Source: Epiperipatus broadwayi (taxonomy: Eukaryota > Onychophora > Udeonychophora > Euonychophora > Peripatidae). Taken from it: a stretch of 64,000 nt of DNA. Below the pieces are notes generated by a model that saw only the letters and a list, made by a program, of their open reading frames with translations, was not told the DNA's origin and did not search any database. Below are positions 22,852-34,289 of the stretch, one piece after another (within the stretch, counting starts at the first letter, position 1; each line of letters starts with the position of its first letter). The stretch lies in contig JAQFVV010006220.1 of assembly GCA_028023455.1 (NCBI GenBank), forward strand, positions 8,287,852-8,351,851, in the 5' to 3' direction. The position numbers and the translations under genes are program-made.

Positions 22852-24315
22852 AAAGGAATTGTTAATGGGTAAAGATTTAGAAAACATAATAAAATTATAT
22901 AAGAATAATATTAAATTATAAAGGTATTTAAAAGAAGTAATTAAATATAAGGAAGGAGGTAAATAATTATATTTGTAGATGTAATAATATTGTGGTTTTA
23001 TTTAAATATTATGTATATTTGTGATGTATTAATAATTTATTCATTTTTGTTGTTTTGTTATTATTTTTATGTTTTTTGTTTATTTTATTTTAGGGAACTT
23101 GATAATGACTAAAGAATGTAGTTGAAATGTTGTTATGATGTAAAAATAAAATTATAGTAAAATATTGAATAAACAAGTTTTAAAAAGAAAAAGGAAGAAT
23201 GTGTATATATATTTTATATATGGTAAGGTATGGAGAAAGAAAATTAGGCCAAATTGACAAATAATGTTTATTCACACACACAACAAAAATAAACATTAAC
23301 ATAATAATCAAATAAAAATGGAAAAAATAAATTATGGCCTTCTTCATTAAATATTAGTCTTTTTCTAGAATAAGTGTAAACAACCTAATTGTGCTTAATT
23401 ACAAAATTTCAAAGAATATCAGTTTGTCTAGATATTACATTTTAGATATATGATTTATCTAGGTTTTTATTATCATAACTTTTCCTCTTCTCCTCGAAGG
23501 GAATTGAGTTCACTGGCGGTGTTCCTATCTTCTTTTGATGGCTGCTTGCTCCATTAATGCGAGTTGGCACATATTTGGGTGTTGTTGACAAATAGATTTA
23601 TATTAACAGGCATGGATCGCAGCAATAGTAGACTGGGCAGTGAAACCCGAATGATTTAGCAGTGCATGATAATTTTTAAATATACGAGAATATTGTTATA
23701 TATTTGATTGACACCAAGCTTCATTCTCCAGTCAGTCATAGTGACTTGCCGCAATTCCAACATCCAATTATAAAAAGTGAACTCCCCTACTTAAAATGTA
23801 ATGTTATTTATACAAAAATAATCAATAACTTGAGTGCCCTGTTTACAACAGTCCACAAATTTTCATCAATAGATTTAAAATCCGTAAACTTGGTATAGCA
23901 AACCAACAGTAGAATAAATAATTGATATGCACTACTGACTTAACTGATAGCAAACTCAGCAAATTTTATATACTTCTCACAGGAAAACTTGTCAGAAGAA
24001 CAAGAATCAGAATGAAAATGAGAATAAACATAAAACAATAAGAAATTTGTAGCTTATATATCTTTGTCATCCATTGTCTACCTAACTGCATTATTACTTA
24101 ATTTTCTAAAAAAAATTTTTAATTAGTTAATCTTCAAAAAATTTTAATTATAATTTTGATCAGTTTATTATCTAATCAGTTAGAAATATTCAGTTTTAAT
24201 AAATTCCATTAGATTCCTAATTACCTAGTTTTATATATTATTCATAAACAAAATTTTTTTTAAAGTACTTTATAGTTACTTTTACTGTTACATTTATAAT
24301 TTATTCTTTTGTTTC

Positions 24316-24996
24316 TGCTGTGTATTGATTCTTCAATTACAGCGCACAATGTTAATTCACGTACTAGTTAGAGTTTAATTTCCAAAATAGTTTGATGCCA
24401 ACTACTAACTAGTTTATAGTTTGCACAAAGTTCTCAACTGTTCCAAGTTAAGGGCGTGACGAGAGATTGGCATATACAAGTTAGCACAGTTCTGATTCTT
24501 GCCGAGTTGTATTAGAAAAGTATTCTATCTATGCACAATAACAAATGCTTGCACTATAATCCTGAACGTATAGTTTCTACGTCTTACTTCTCTTCTTTCT
24601 CAATGTAGGGTAATTCACAATTCCCATGCTGTTCTCTTGCAATGGATGCTCTGCTAGAATTCCTGAATACACTCTGTACTTTCTTTGTTTTCTTTACCAA
24701 ATCCCCCATTTTTATACGTTTTGTTTTTTTGTTTTCTGTAGTAAATCTACATTGTAAGATTAGGGTGGAATTTAATTAATCGACATAATTAGCTTAGATA
24801 TTTGCTAATTAAATTCCTTTCATTATCTGATTGATTAGTTCATTTCATTTAATTGCATTTTAAGCTGGATTCAGATAACAACTACTTTAATGTCTTTAAA
24901 TTAAATGTTAGGAATTTTAAATGTCTTTTAAAAGAATTATTTTAGAACAACTCACTTTCGTATAAGCGTTTAATTTTAAAAAATACATGTTTTACA
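24316..24996 (-). repeat. Probable solo LTR related to the TRIM family
   Basis: LTR copy 1 of element B lacks this segment: its text goes directly from ATTCTTTTGTTT to the T-run and CATTGGAATTT. On the - strand the segment begins TGTAAAAC and ends CACAGCA. Between about 24605 and 24680 it resembles the TRIM LTR in minus orientation (CAATTCCCATGCTGTTCTCT, then GATGCTCTGC). Flanks GTTTC and GTTGT match only partly as a target duplication. It may be a diverged relative of the 43.4-kb LTR. Confidence 0.5.
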
Positions 24997-25257
24997 GTTG
25001 TTGTTTTTTTTTTAATAATTCATTGGAATTTCCTTTTTAGTTAAAAGAGGGTTCTTTTCAAAAATGAATCCCTACATTTTAAAAGGTTTTACTCCCTCCT
25101 TTTGATTTTATAAAAGTAAAAATATATTTCCATTTATACCTAATAACTTACAGTTTCTTTTTATTTATTTTTTAAAAAAAAATATATTTTGTTTTTCTCT
25201 TTATAACTTTTTTTTTTTTTTTAGTCATTCTATGTACTCATATATACATGCATGTCA

Positions 25258-26500
25258 CTATATGCATTTTTAAGCATATGAATTTTGAACTTATTAACAA
25301 TGGCACAAGACTTCTCCAATGCCTTGATTGAGTTTTATTTAAAGAACTGAAGAATGCCTTTATTTTGTAGATTGATGATATAGTGATCATATTGAGAGAT
25401 TTTAAGGAACATCTGAATCATTTTAATTTATTTCTGAACTTATGTCAATGACCCTACGAACAAGTCGTATAGCAATTAATCCTTAAGAAGCATTTTTTGA
25501 ATCTCCAGCAATCTACCCAATATCATGCATTCAAATGACTTGAAAAGATACACAACTTATATAAGATAATATATGTGTTACTATCACTTAAACACACTGC
25601 AAAAAAAAAAAAAAAACCTGGAAATTTTTTAGACCAAAATATCTCAGAAATAACTCATCATGTAGGTCCATTGTTACATGGACACAAAATGGAACAAATT
25701 TTGTGTACACTCTTCCATTAGCCTGGTGCATATTTCCTCTATATTCTTCAAAAATGTTGTGTCTGTTCAAAATCATTTTGAAGTAATACTTTTACATGAG
25801 TCATTAACCCCATTATATCAAAGTGCCCAAATAAGCTGCTTGCACTTGATTTTTATGCAATCTTCATTCTGGAAATTTGAGTTTCTGATGATCATGTATA
25901 ATATGTTCTCAAAGTCTATTGGATGAGCCAATATCAAGGTTACTATTAGAGTTTACTACCAACAAATTCCTGAGGTAGGAAACTCTCAAACAATACTAAT
26001 TGATCATGGAACACTTTTATCATGATAGTGGAAAAAATGGATACACCAACAATTGACTACCTTATGTAACTTGCACTCTTAACTCGTATGAAAGAGCTAT
26101 GGGTGTAAAATTTATATGCCAATAGTAATCATAGAATGGAAAACCAGATTAATCATATAGTGAATTATATTAAGTGGACCCACAAACTGAATCTACAGGA
26201 TTCTTTTTAATACAATTACATTTTGAGAAACAGCCCTGTGTTAATCAGGATATTTATTGCTGATTATTCAGAAAAGGGTTGATGAAGGTCATGATCAGGA
26301 AAATGCCCAGTAAGACTACATGATTAAATCTGCAAATCAACTGCAAAAGATTTTTTTATATATATACAAAGGTCCTTAAGTACTAAAAAGAAAGATAAAT
26401 GACAACACCCTTGCTCTGGAAGGAAAGTCAGAAATAAAGGTATTTTACAATGAGTGAAGCCTTTGGTCATTTAGGAATAATAATGAAGAAAGTTACAAAT
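25258..26500 (+). pseudogene. Gypsy element A reverse transcriptase, C-terminal half, and downstream remnant
   Basis: After the right edge of element B the + strand gives a degraded HMNFELLTMAQDFSNALIEF (cf. the FGLxNAPxTF block). It then gives IDDIVIILRDFKEHLNHFNL, the YxDD box and following helix of Ty3/gypsy RT (about 25370-25440). These are the blocks expected directly after the KTAF-like block at 8380-8400. Stops and frameshifts are frequent. From about 25500 on, no tether, RNase H or integrase motif can be followed safely, so the right end of A is uncertain. Confidence 0.68.
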
Positions 26501-29500
26501 AAAGGAAATTATAAAATTTAATTGCAAAATAAATAAATATAGAATTATTTCCATCCGCTTATTTATTATTGTATATAATACATGATGCTAATTTTTTTTT
26601 TTCCTAGATCTGTGGGAATATGAAATGATATTCATTTAATCGTTTCATAATAGTCAGAGAGGGAATGTTTTAATAAAATAAAGAGCATTTAATCTTTAAA
26701 GACAACCTATGCAAAAGAAAAGAAGATTAAGATTATTTAAATACAACAATAAAAACATTCATTTTAGAAAGCAAATAACTCATAGCACTAACAAAAAGAC
26801 GTATTATGAAATGTGTGTATCTATTGTAACAGTCAGGTTCGTATATTCATTTAAGACGCAGAGTCCAAGCAGAATACAAAAATCTCAGCACATCTGGGTG
26901 GGAAGCCATCCCAAAGAGAACTAAGTCTTAACCTATTTGCTTGTGCTCCCACAATCTTCACCACATGTTCCTAATTCTACTAATAGTACAACTTTCCCTT
27001 AGTCCTGGAGGTCAGGGAGACCCTTAATAATAATAAGCCCTGCCTTAGGTTCACTAACATACTATTAATACATATCTATAGGTGGGATATGGATGAGTAA
27101 TGCTAAAAATCTTTAATAAATTCTAAAAATACATGAATAAGGTGAGATAATGTGATATGGATTGCGCAGAAAGGCAATAACAACAACAGATATAATTTAA
27201 TACAAAATTTAATAATTGTCAAACTGAATATATATACATTGATTGGTTGGCTTCAGACATTATACAATTACACAGATAATAAGGTAGTGCTTAATGTTAG
27301 GAATATTTGCAAAAGATAAAATACACTATTTCATTATGGTGAAATATTTAATTATTCAAGGCTCTATACTTTTGTGGATATATGTAGGGTAAACTCACAG
27401 CTCAAGATGCCTTATTTAAACATCACTTGATTGGGTTAAAGGATGCTAGTGTGTATGATTGATATATTAAAGCATTAAAATCTCAGACTTAATTACACAT
27501 AATTATAAGTAACTTACGTTAGTAATGAGGTTTATTAAGCCAATTAAGTGATCTATGTGGGAAGAGAATCATGACAGTCTTGGGAGACTTATCAGTCATA
27601 ACTATGTGAGATTGATATACGTAAGAATAGGAAGGGATTAAATAATATGATAGCTGAATGCTATACATAAATATAGAAATATAGAGTTTAACGAATAGTC
27701 AGTGGTGCTGGTGGAGAATACATATGTGAATATATATATAGGAGGGCGATGCATTGAAAATGTGAGGCTTTGTCTACGTATAATTCGAATCTGCAGACTG
27801 TCATCTGTCCATTAAGGTTTCATCACAAATAAGTATAGTCACTAGACCGGGCCCTCCCTCCAGTAAAATTTGTGAATGCGTGATCGAACAGCTACGTCCC
27901 TAGATGAGACTTTCATGTCCACTCTGATGTGGGAACTTTAATAATTTGGGGACAATCTTAGCCATTGACAAAGCATAATAAAATCATCGACTTATATATC
28001 TGCACCAGCAACACACATTTAAACTATAATAACTATAATAATTAACGATAATTTGCTCTCAAAGTTTAGCATGTTATGGTGCAATTAAGTCTTAAAAGAT
28101 TTCAAATAAATCTACATATTCATCAGCGTAAAGATTAAGGTGGATCATATAATTGTAAGACGGTAACCACAACATTGTTGTATAATAACTAAATGGTTTT
28201 TGCATGCATAATGAGCTATTCTTAGAATCCAAATGTTTAATCATGCATGTTTAAAATATATCTATAGTTATAATTTCGCACACACCCGCATGTTATATTT
28301 CAACTTAAAATGAATAAATAAATGCATGGGATAGTATAAATAGATTACTATGGGTGAATTAACTATTATATGAAACACAATAGGATTCACCGAATCTATA
28401 GTAATATATATATATATACTGCAAGATAACATCCAAGCTAGTGAGTGGAAAAGTTATTCGACACAAAATAGTTGCCATTTATATGACTAACGCATATGGA
28501 AATGTTGCGGCATGTTTATTATAAGGAGATTGAGATTCACTTGCTCGGTTGGATGTTATCCAAGCATATTATCATAACAAAGTATCATAAAGAAAATAAC
28601 AATAAAATTCAAGAATGTTTACCCTAGCTTGAAAATATAGTTTAAGAATAGATTAGCCAACTTACATAGGTTGAAATTATATAATTTAGATAGAGTTGTA
28701 GGAGTTTATTACAATTTAATTCAATGTCTAGAGTTTGTTACAGATTTCTATAGCATAGGGAAGTTACATAGAAATGTTTTAGAGCTCTTGGAATGGAAAG
28801 TTACCTTAGTTTATCAATTGTAGCATTGTTAATGCACTTAATAGTTTTTATCTCTGTTATGAAATGTTCATGGGAGTCCATATCACTGGATAGCCAGCTT
28901 TCACTTTATAATTGCTTCGTTATGTTGACTCCAGCAGTGGCAGCATTTCTCTGTGGCATTAGCAATAGCATTTCTGGTTTCACTGATGGCAGCAGTAGGT
29001 CATGGACATCTTACAGTTGGGGGCACACAGGTAGTATCGGGCTACAGGTCACACCATTCTCCGATAGGAAAATAGCACCCTGACTACCTCTGCCATTTTA
29101 GCTTTGTACTCGTAGAGTCTGGTTTATAATATCTAACTATATTATATTATATTACAAAAACCCACTCTATATATATTTGCCAAGTACAAAATTAATCTCC
29201 TACACTGGCTTACCTTGCAGTGAAATAAGCCATTAACATATTTTCTACCGCCACACCCGACATGTTTATTATTTATTTTACTATCTAAAAGCTTCAGCAT
29301 GGTGCTGCAAGTACATTTGCTTTTGTTACATTATTTTCAGATAGTCTGACTACATTAATTCTTTTGTTACAGTTTTACAAAATAAGATTTAAAAATGTTT
29401 TAATGTAAATGTTTAAAAATGGTCTATTTCCTTGTTGATAACATCTGTAATTTGCCAAAATGTTGTTCTTGTTTTTACTAGCTAATTACTTAAGCCACTA

Positions 29501-29780
29501 ATATATCCATATAGGATTGCATTAGTGAACTACTATTGTTCAGCTTTTCAACCCTCATTTTTTTCTAATAAACAAAATTCCTGGCGTGATCTTTTTAAAA
29601 ATATTTAAAATAAAAGAGCAAAATAATATTAAATATATCATAAAGATAATATTGGAATATATATGTAGTATCAGCATACCTGACTATACCCACATGCAAA
29701 TATACTTTCAGATAATAAATTAAATTAATCAATTTATCATTTCTTTAGATTATTAACTTGCCTATTTATAATAACCATAT
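26501..29780. other. No recognisable gene; probable IP6K intron sequence
   Basis: Mixed AT-rich sequence. A 96-codon + frame (28793-29083) is hydrophobic at the start (SIVALLMHLIVFISVM) and Ser-rich after, with no recognised family or splice context. GC-richer patches at 26840-27050 and 27780-27900, and a TGTCGGGTGTGGCGG start on the - strand at about 29263, could be LTR fragments. A short imperfect inverted repeat (ACATCCAAGCTAGTGAG near 28430, complement near 28545) is present. Confidence 0.4.
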
Positions 29781-30605
29781 ATATATATGTATGATAAATG
29801 CTTTACATGTGTCTATATCTTGGCCAATTAAAACACAACACATATTACAATAGGGCTAGGCAAAACTAGGGTATGAGGATAGGTAAGGAATGAAGGAAGG
29901 TGAAACTAAGAATTGCTTTTGTATTCCCTTAGTTGCAAAAAAAAAAAAATGCTTTTATATGACAAATGAAAGTTATTAACATAAACGCTGTGTAAAATTA
30001 TGTTGAAATGATTGATGAAATGATTGATCATAGTAATATCATCAATTAATAAAATAAAATCCAATAACATGAAGCAACGAAATTTTTATACCTGGATCAA
30101 ATAATTGACAAGGTGATTTCAACATCTTTGTGAATGCATTGAATATGATTTACATTCTTACTTATAAGTGTGATCTAAGGTTATTCCCTTTTTTAGCTAG
30201 CTAATGAGAATATATATAACCTAAAATGGTATTTACATACCGAGATAACCTAAAATGGTATTTACATACCAGAGTTTCCCTATTTGGGTATTCTACTCCT
30301 AAATAATATGCTACTCCTAATTTTGGTAATACATATTGCTACCCTTATTACTTTATGGGAATTTCCAGTTTCAAGTCCCTTTTCAATCTGTGTTGTTTAT
30401 CATTGGCCATATATATGCCTCTTCCTATGGTACTTACCCTAGGTCAGGTGGATGATTTACAAAAGATTTGAGGCTTCTTGAATCATACATTCCTTTTAAT
30501 ATATCATTTTCCTCCAAAGGATATGTGTTCGGACTGCATAATCTATTTATTATGTAAAGTTATTGATACAGTGGAAAGAATTTTTTATATTCCTTCCTGT
30601 CCTTA

Positions 30606-31420
30606 TCACTTGGCTTTGGAGTCCATACCCATACTTAATACCCTATTCTGAATTGGTATGACCATTACTCCCCCTTGTTTTCTGTTCTCAACTCTTACCT
30701 TTAAACAATGGTGTACTGCACGCCAGTCTGCATCAGTGTCAATCAGCTGATCTTCCCCTTGTAGTGGTGTCTTGATTAATGGTGGCCCTGATTTACCAAA
30801 ATGGAGACTTGTCAGCATCATCCTGGTAGATTTGCTGACTGTCTCATTTATGTAACGGAAAACTTGTACTATCTGGTTTACCAACCCCAGTGGTTGTTGC
30901 TTATGTGGGTCCTAAACAATCGGTTTATCTCCCGCATGACCTATTTGCAGAGGTTGGATTGGGGGTTCCTAATAGAGGTCAGGACGTGCTTGATATTTTG
31001 ATGTTTCATCCAGGTCCACCTATCCTGCGATGAGCCATGGTCTGACAAGATTATGTTTGTTTTCCCAATTGTTGAAAATTGCCATTCTTGCAATGTCCTA
31101 ATAGTGCATTATGAATCGGCTCTCAAGACAGGATAAGCCCATGCATATTTTGAAAATATATCGTATTTGACGAGAAGGTACCGGAATCTTCAATACTATG
31201 GCAATGAGCCATCATGGTCTATCGCTGGAATCTTGTTGGGTCCCAGGGGAACGATGGATGCACTGACACCACTAAAAACTTTATTCAATGGTTTATCCCT
31301 AGCACAGGTAGTACATCTCTGAAGTATCCTTAGTATGTCTTTGTACATATTTAACCAATAAATTTGCCGCTTTAGTGCTTCTTCAGTCTTCCTGGGTTTA
31401 TAAATGTCCTACTAAACAAT
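30606..31420 (-). pseudogene. Gypsy C integrase remnant
   Basis: Minus frames include RCTTCARDKPLNKVFSGV (end of the zinc-binding and start of the core region), then YLLVKYDIFSKYAWAYPVL and NIILSDHGS, which match the integrase core with catalytic Asp positions. A later frame (30884-30606) gives the core C-terminal helices (FRYINETVSKSTRMMLTSLH) and downstream charged sequence. Several frame breaks; inactive. Confidence 0.68.
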
Positions 31421-31598
31421 GCATATAGTTAATCAGGAAGCTCCTCAGATCACATGGTATCAAAATCTTTCAAGATCTGTTTTCCCCTTCAATCTGTTGC
31501 TGCAACAACCCATTTTGTATATGATACATCCTTTTCCCTCTTTTTGGGATACATTCTTGGGTTGGATTTGTTTGCCAACAGCCCTCTTAGATCAGTCC

Positions 31599-32230
31599 CT
31601 ATACTGGGGTTGTCTTTCCTGCCTGTATTGAAGGTTTTTCAACTTTTGTTCTATTGTCTAAAATATTGGTCATAATTACGAGTGGCTGATCATCCAATAT
31701 GGTATTGCATGGCCTAATTTCTACAGGATGGCAACTCAAGACATCCGCCACAATGTTCTCCGGTCCAGGGTAGAAAATGACCTTGTAATAGTAAATGACC
31801 TTGTAGTAGATCTTTTCCAATGATAAGCTCCACTGTATTAGGGGTCATTATTCAGATAACTTTTATTCAGATATTCTGAGCATCGGTGGTCCATGATTAT
31901 AATCACTTCCGAGCCCAACAATATTTGCTTGAATTTATTACATGCCCATACTATAGCTAAGGTTTCTTGCTCGATAATGTTGTAGTTCTTTTCTGCTCCT
32001 CTCAAAGTGTTGCTGCTAAAATACAGCACATTGGTGTTGACCATCTCAGTTGACTTGGAACAATACAACACCCAGACCTTTCTGGCTGCTATGTGTAAGT
32101 AAAATGGGTGAGTGAAATCGGGATAACATAACATTACAGTTTGTAGCAAATTTTTCTTTTTTTCACTATGTTAAAGTCTTGTTCATGGATATAAGTCAAC
32201 TCCCAGCAGTGGCCCTGTCTCAACAATTTC
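31599..32230 (-). pseudogene. Gypsy C RNase H and tether
   Basis: The frame 32149-31838 reads CYPDFTHPFYLHIAARKVWV, then VLYFSSNTLRGAEKNYNIIE and QETLAIVWACNKFKQILLGS. These are the Asp, the SxxL..E.NY and the hydrophobic helix blocks of gypsy RNase H. Next comes the tether YPGPENIVADVLSCHPVE. A local tandem duplication (AATGACCTTGTAxTAG twice, about 31786-31813) disturbs the frame between the two parts. Confidence 0.82.
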
Positions 32231-32291
32231 AACAAGGATGATGCGTCTTTTGCAAACCCGGGATAAAATTTATGGTAGTAAGTGCAAAGGC

Positions 32292-32960
32292 CTAAAAAGG
32301 ACCTAACCTGCTTTCTATTGACTGGTCTTCAATGGCTTCAATCTTGTCAGGATGAGCTCGAATTTCCTTTCCGTTCGCAATATGACCCAGGAATGAAATC
32401 TCTTGCAGGGCAAAACTATTTTTTAGATTTACCATAATATTTTTCAGAGTGTATTCGTGGAAAAACTGCTTTAGGTGCTCCAGGTATTTTATGGGGTCCT
32501 TAGATGTAATTACAACATCATTCACATAGCTCCTCTGACAAAATTTGGTCCAGGCATCTCATTAGGCTGACACCACTTTATTAGGCCAAAGGGTATCCTC
32601 CTGAACATATGTGTTTGCCCATTATATCTGAACGTGGTGTATTTCCTGTCTTGGGGTTATTTGCCAGTAGCTGGCAGTTAAATCCAGAGTTGAGAAAATG
32701 CTCTTTGTAGACAGTCATGAATATTTCCTGTGTGGGAGGAGGTATGTCCTATTCTGGCACTGTTATGCTATTAAGCATTCTAACCTCTAAACACTGCCTT
32801 ATGGATCCATTTCTTTTCTTCACATACACCAATGGGTTATTCTGTGGTGATGATCCTTTTTAATCATTTCCAATCAATCTGTTGGATATGGGTGTTTCTC
32901 CCTGATACTGAAAGGGAAGGGGATATCCGAGGGTTTGAAAGTGGGTTTCCTCCTTCACCC
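32292..32960 (-). pseudogene. Gypsy C reverse transcriptase remnant
   Basis: The catalytic box reads SYVNDVVITSKDPIKYLEHL (about 32533-32480). The usual YxDD is YVND, so one catalytic Asp is replaced by Asn. SFLGHIANGKEIRAHPDK follows, a hallmark of gypsy RT. Upstream, frames are broken, but MRCLDQILSEEL and an RRIPFGLIKW piece (the FGL block) are readable near 32555-32610. Frameshifts plus the Asp loss make it non-functional. Confidence 0.82.
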
Positions 32961-32965
32961 ATATT

Positions 32966-33241
32966 CTATGGATGTAGCCTTTGATTCTCCAGGGATGTGA
33001 GAAAATATCTGCAGATTCTCTCTAATAAATGTTGCAATTGGAGCTGCTTCTCTGGGGTCTCCAGCGATGATACTTTAATCTTATTTTGGATGATTTTTTC
33101 ATCTGGGCTGACCTCTATATTAACTTGAACATCTTGGTAGTTGTTTAAACCACCCTTGATCATCAGGAACATATGTCCCCTTGTCACCTTGATAAATGCT
33201 TCACATGTGTGTATATCTTGGCCGATGAAAACACAACCCAC
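32966..33241 (-). pseudogene. Gypsy C pre-RT linker
   Basis: Open frame of 91 residues with VFIGQDIHTCEAFIKVTRGH, VQVNIEVSPDEKI and a helix ETPEKQLQLQHLLERICRYF. The last resembles the QRxxLxxLLxxFxDVF segment that precedes RT in gypsy pol. The first part may be the end of the protease region. It is followed in frame by LENQRLHP and then breaks. Confidence 0.6.
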
Positions 33242-33325
33242 ATATTACAACAGGACTAAGTAAACTAGGATATGAGGATAGGTAAGGAATGAAGGAAGGT
33301 AAAACTAAGATTTTCAGAACAAATC

Positions 33326-33845
33326 TTACCGATTCAATATATGTATAATACTTGCTATTCATTTATATATGTGAAAGAAAAATATAAACATTGTAATGAT
33401 TCTTTGAAGTTGTTTATTATTTAACAGTAATAGTAATATTATTATTGGCATTATTTAAAAGAATAATGAATCTAAAGATGCATTGCCAAATAATTCAATA
33501 AATTTGGCATTCTAAAATCATATCTAAAAGAACACCCTTTTATTAAATGTATAGAATAAAATTAACTTTCTTACAAATTCTAAAATCAATGGCAGAGATT
33601 TATTTCTGCACAGAAAATCAACTTTGTATTGAATATCTATAAAAAAAAGAACTTGAAAATGATTATTAACATTTAATGTCATATATGAAACTCCAAAAAA
33701 ATAAAGGATCGACAGATCAATACTTAGAAACATTTATTAGAATTTTGAAAATAAAGTCTACTAAAGGATTGTATTTTTATATTGCACTATTTTCATCATC
33801 TAATATACATATTGAATGTCTTTAGAAAAATTTAACTTTTATTTA
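33326..33845. other. AT-rich intronic sequence
   Basis: No recognisable coding or repeat structure. A 69-codon - frame (33733-33524) has no family features. Confidence 0.5.
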
Positions 33846-33849
33846 AATA

Positions 33850-34065
33850 TTCCCAATACATTCGTCTGTTAGTTATAGCACATCAAACAGGTTATTCATT
33901 ATATGCACAGCATTTCGAGAGAGATTATTCTCCCCTCTTCTTCAGGTATTGCTGACCTGACCAGTGACTACTAGCATGGGATTCAAACCTGGGTCCTTGA
34001 GATTCTTGATTATTGCATTTTAAGGTAACACTCTAACCAAGGATGATTCTTTTTCAGTTACAAAC
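33850..34065 (-). repeat. tRNA-derived SINE copy
   Basis: The minus reading runs TTAGAGTGTTACCTTAAAA, then GGTTTGAATCCCATGC (close to the pol III B box GGTTCGANTCC), then CACTGGTCAGGTCAGCAATA. It ends in a hairpin: CTGAAGA, a GAGGGGAG/CTCTCTC stem, and GAAATGCTG. Two more copies lie at 35725-36020. The B box and copy number support a SINE; the parent LINE is unknown. The insertion is in the last intron of IP6K. Confidence 0.65.
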
Positions 34066-34289
34066 TTGTTTAAATTTTTAGTAAATTTGGATGCTATATC
34101 AACATTCCATTTGTATGTAAGTCATTTGTAAATCATAAGTAAATTGTAATATAGATTGTTTAAAGTTGTGAAAAACTTTTAATGATCAAAAGGTTTTGCC
34201 TAAAGTTTATTATTTAAAAACTGTTTAATACATATATTACTTTTAATCATTTTTTATTTGATATATATATATATTTTTTTTAAATGTAG

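Larger units (their letters stand above)
19002..23216. mobile_element. Head-to-head (inverted) pair of Penelope-like elements
   Basis: The left arm (about 19081-21110) encodes a Penelope-like RT and GIY-YIG nuclease on the - strand. The right arm (about 21140-23203) encodes the same on the + strand, so the 3' ends face outward. CACATTCTTCC at 19081 is the complement of GGAAGAATGTG ending at 23203, and the arms match closely through RT and nuclease. The host LTR is split with a short duplication: ATATGGTGAG (ends 19000) and ATATGGTAAG (from 23217). The uninterrupted site in LTR copy 1 (8873-8885) reads TTATGTGGTGAG. Inverted or tandem partial copies are typical of Penelope-like retroelements. 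Confidence 0.88.
8410..25257 (-). mobile_element. 16.8-kb LTR retrotransposon B inserted in the RT of element A
   Basis: Two diverged direct repeats, 8410-11768 and 18496-25257, bound this region. Once internal insertions are removed they are about 1.65 and 1.86 kb and align along their length. Reading on the - strand fits best. The LTR then starts TGACCC or TGACAT and ends in ACA. A polypurine-like AGGAGGGAGT precedes the copy-1 LTR (minus reading of about 11773-11784), and TGGTTGCC next to the copy-2 LTR (about 18495) could be a primer-binding site. Flanking bases TATAG (8405-8409) and TATAT (about 25259) look like a decayed 5-bp duplication. The internal 6.7 kb is filled with debris; no intact pol is visible. 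Element type beyond LTR class is unresolved. Confidence 0.7.
18496..25257 (-). repeat. LTR of element B, copy 2 (interrupted by Penelope pair and by an LTR)
   Basis: LTR blocks at 18496-19001, 23217-24315 and 25002-25257 align with copy 1. Interruptions are the Penelope pair (about 19002-23216) and a probable solo LTR (24316-24996). An extra segment of about 165 bp (about 23715-23885, beginning CCAAGCTTCATTCTCCAGTC) is absent from copy 1 and may be another insertion or a deletion in copy 1. The left edge is taken at TGTTGGACAC. Confidence 0.72.
29790..33325 (-). mobile_element. Degraded - strand Ty3/gypsy element C
   Basis: On the - strand, in the order expected of gypsy pol: linker before RT (33241-32966), RT (about 32960-32292), RNase H (about 32230-31838), the PGPENIVADVLSCHP tether (about 31760) and integrase (about 31420-30606). 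Two direct repeats of about 130 bp flank it (about 29790-29925 and 33190-33320, for example GGATAGGTAAGGAATGAAGG in both). They contain pol-adjacent sequence, not LTR ends, so the copy may result from recombination between two elements. It lies in the probable intron upstream of the IP6K last exon, in opposite orientation. Confidence 0.8.

Noticed and set aside
28793-29083. 96-codon + frame with a hydrophobic start, possible signal peptide
   Set aside because: No recognisable domain, no splice signals, and low-complexity Ser-rich remainder; not supported as a gene.
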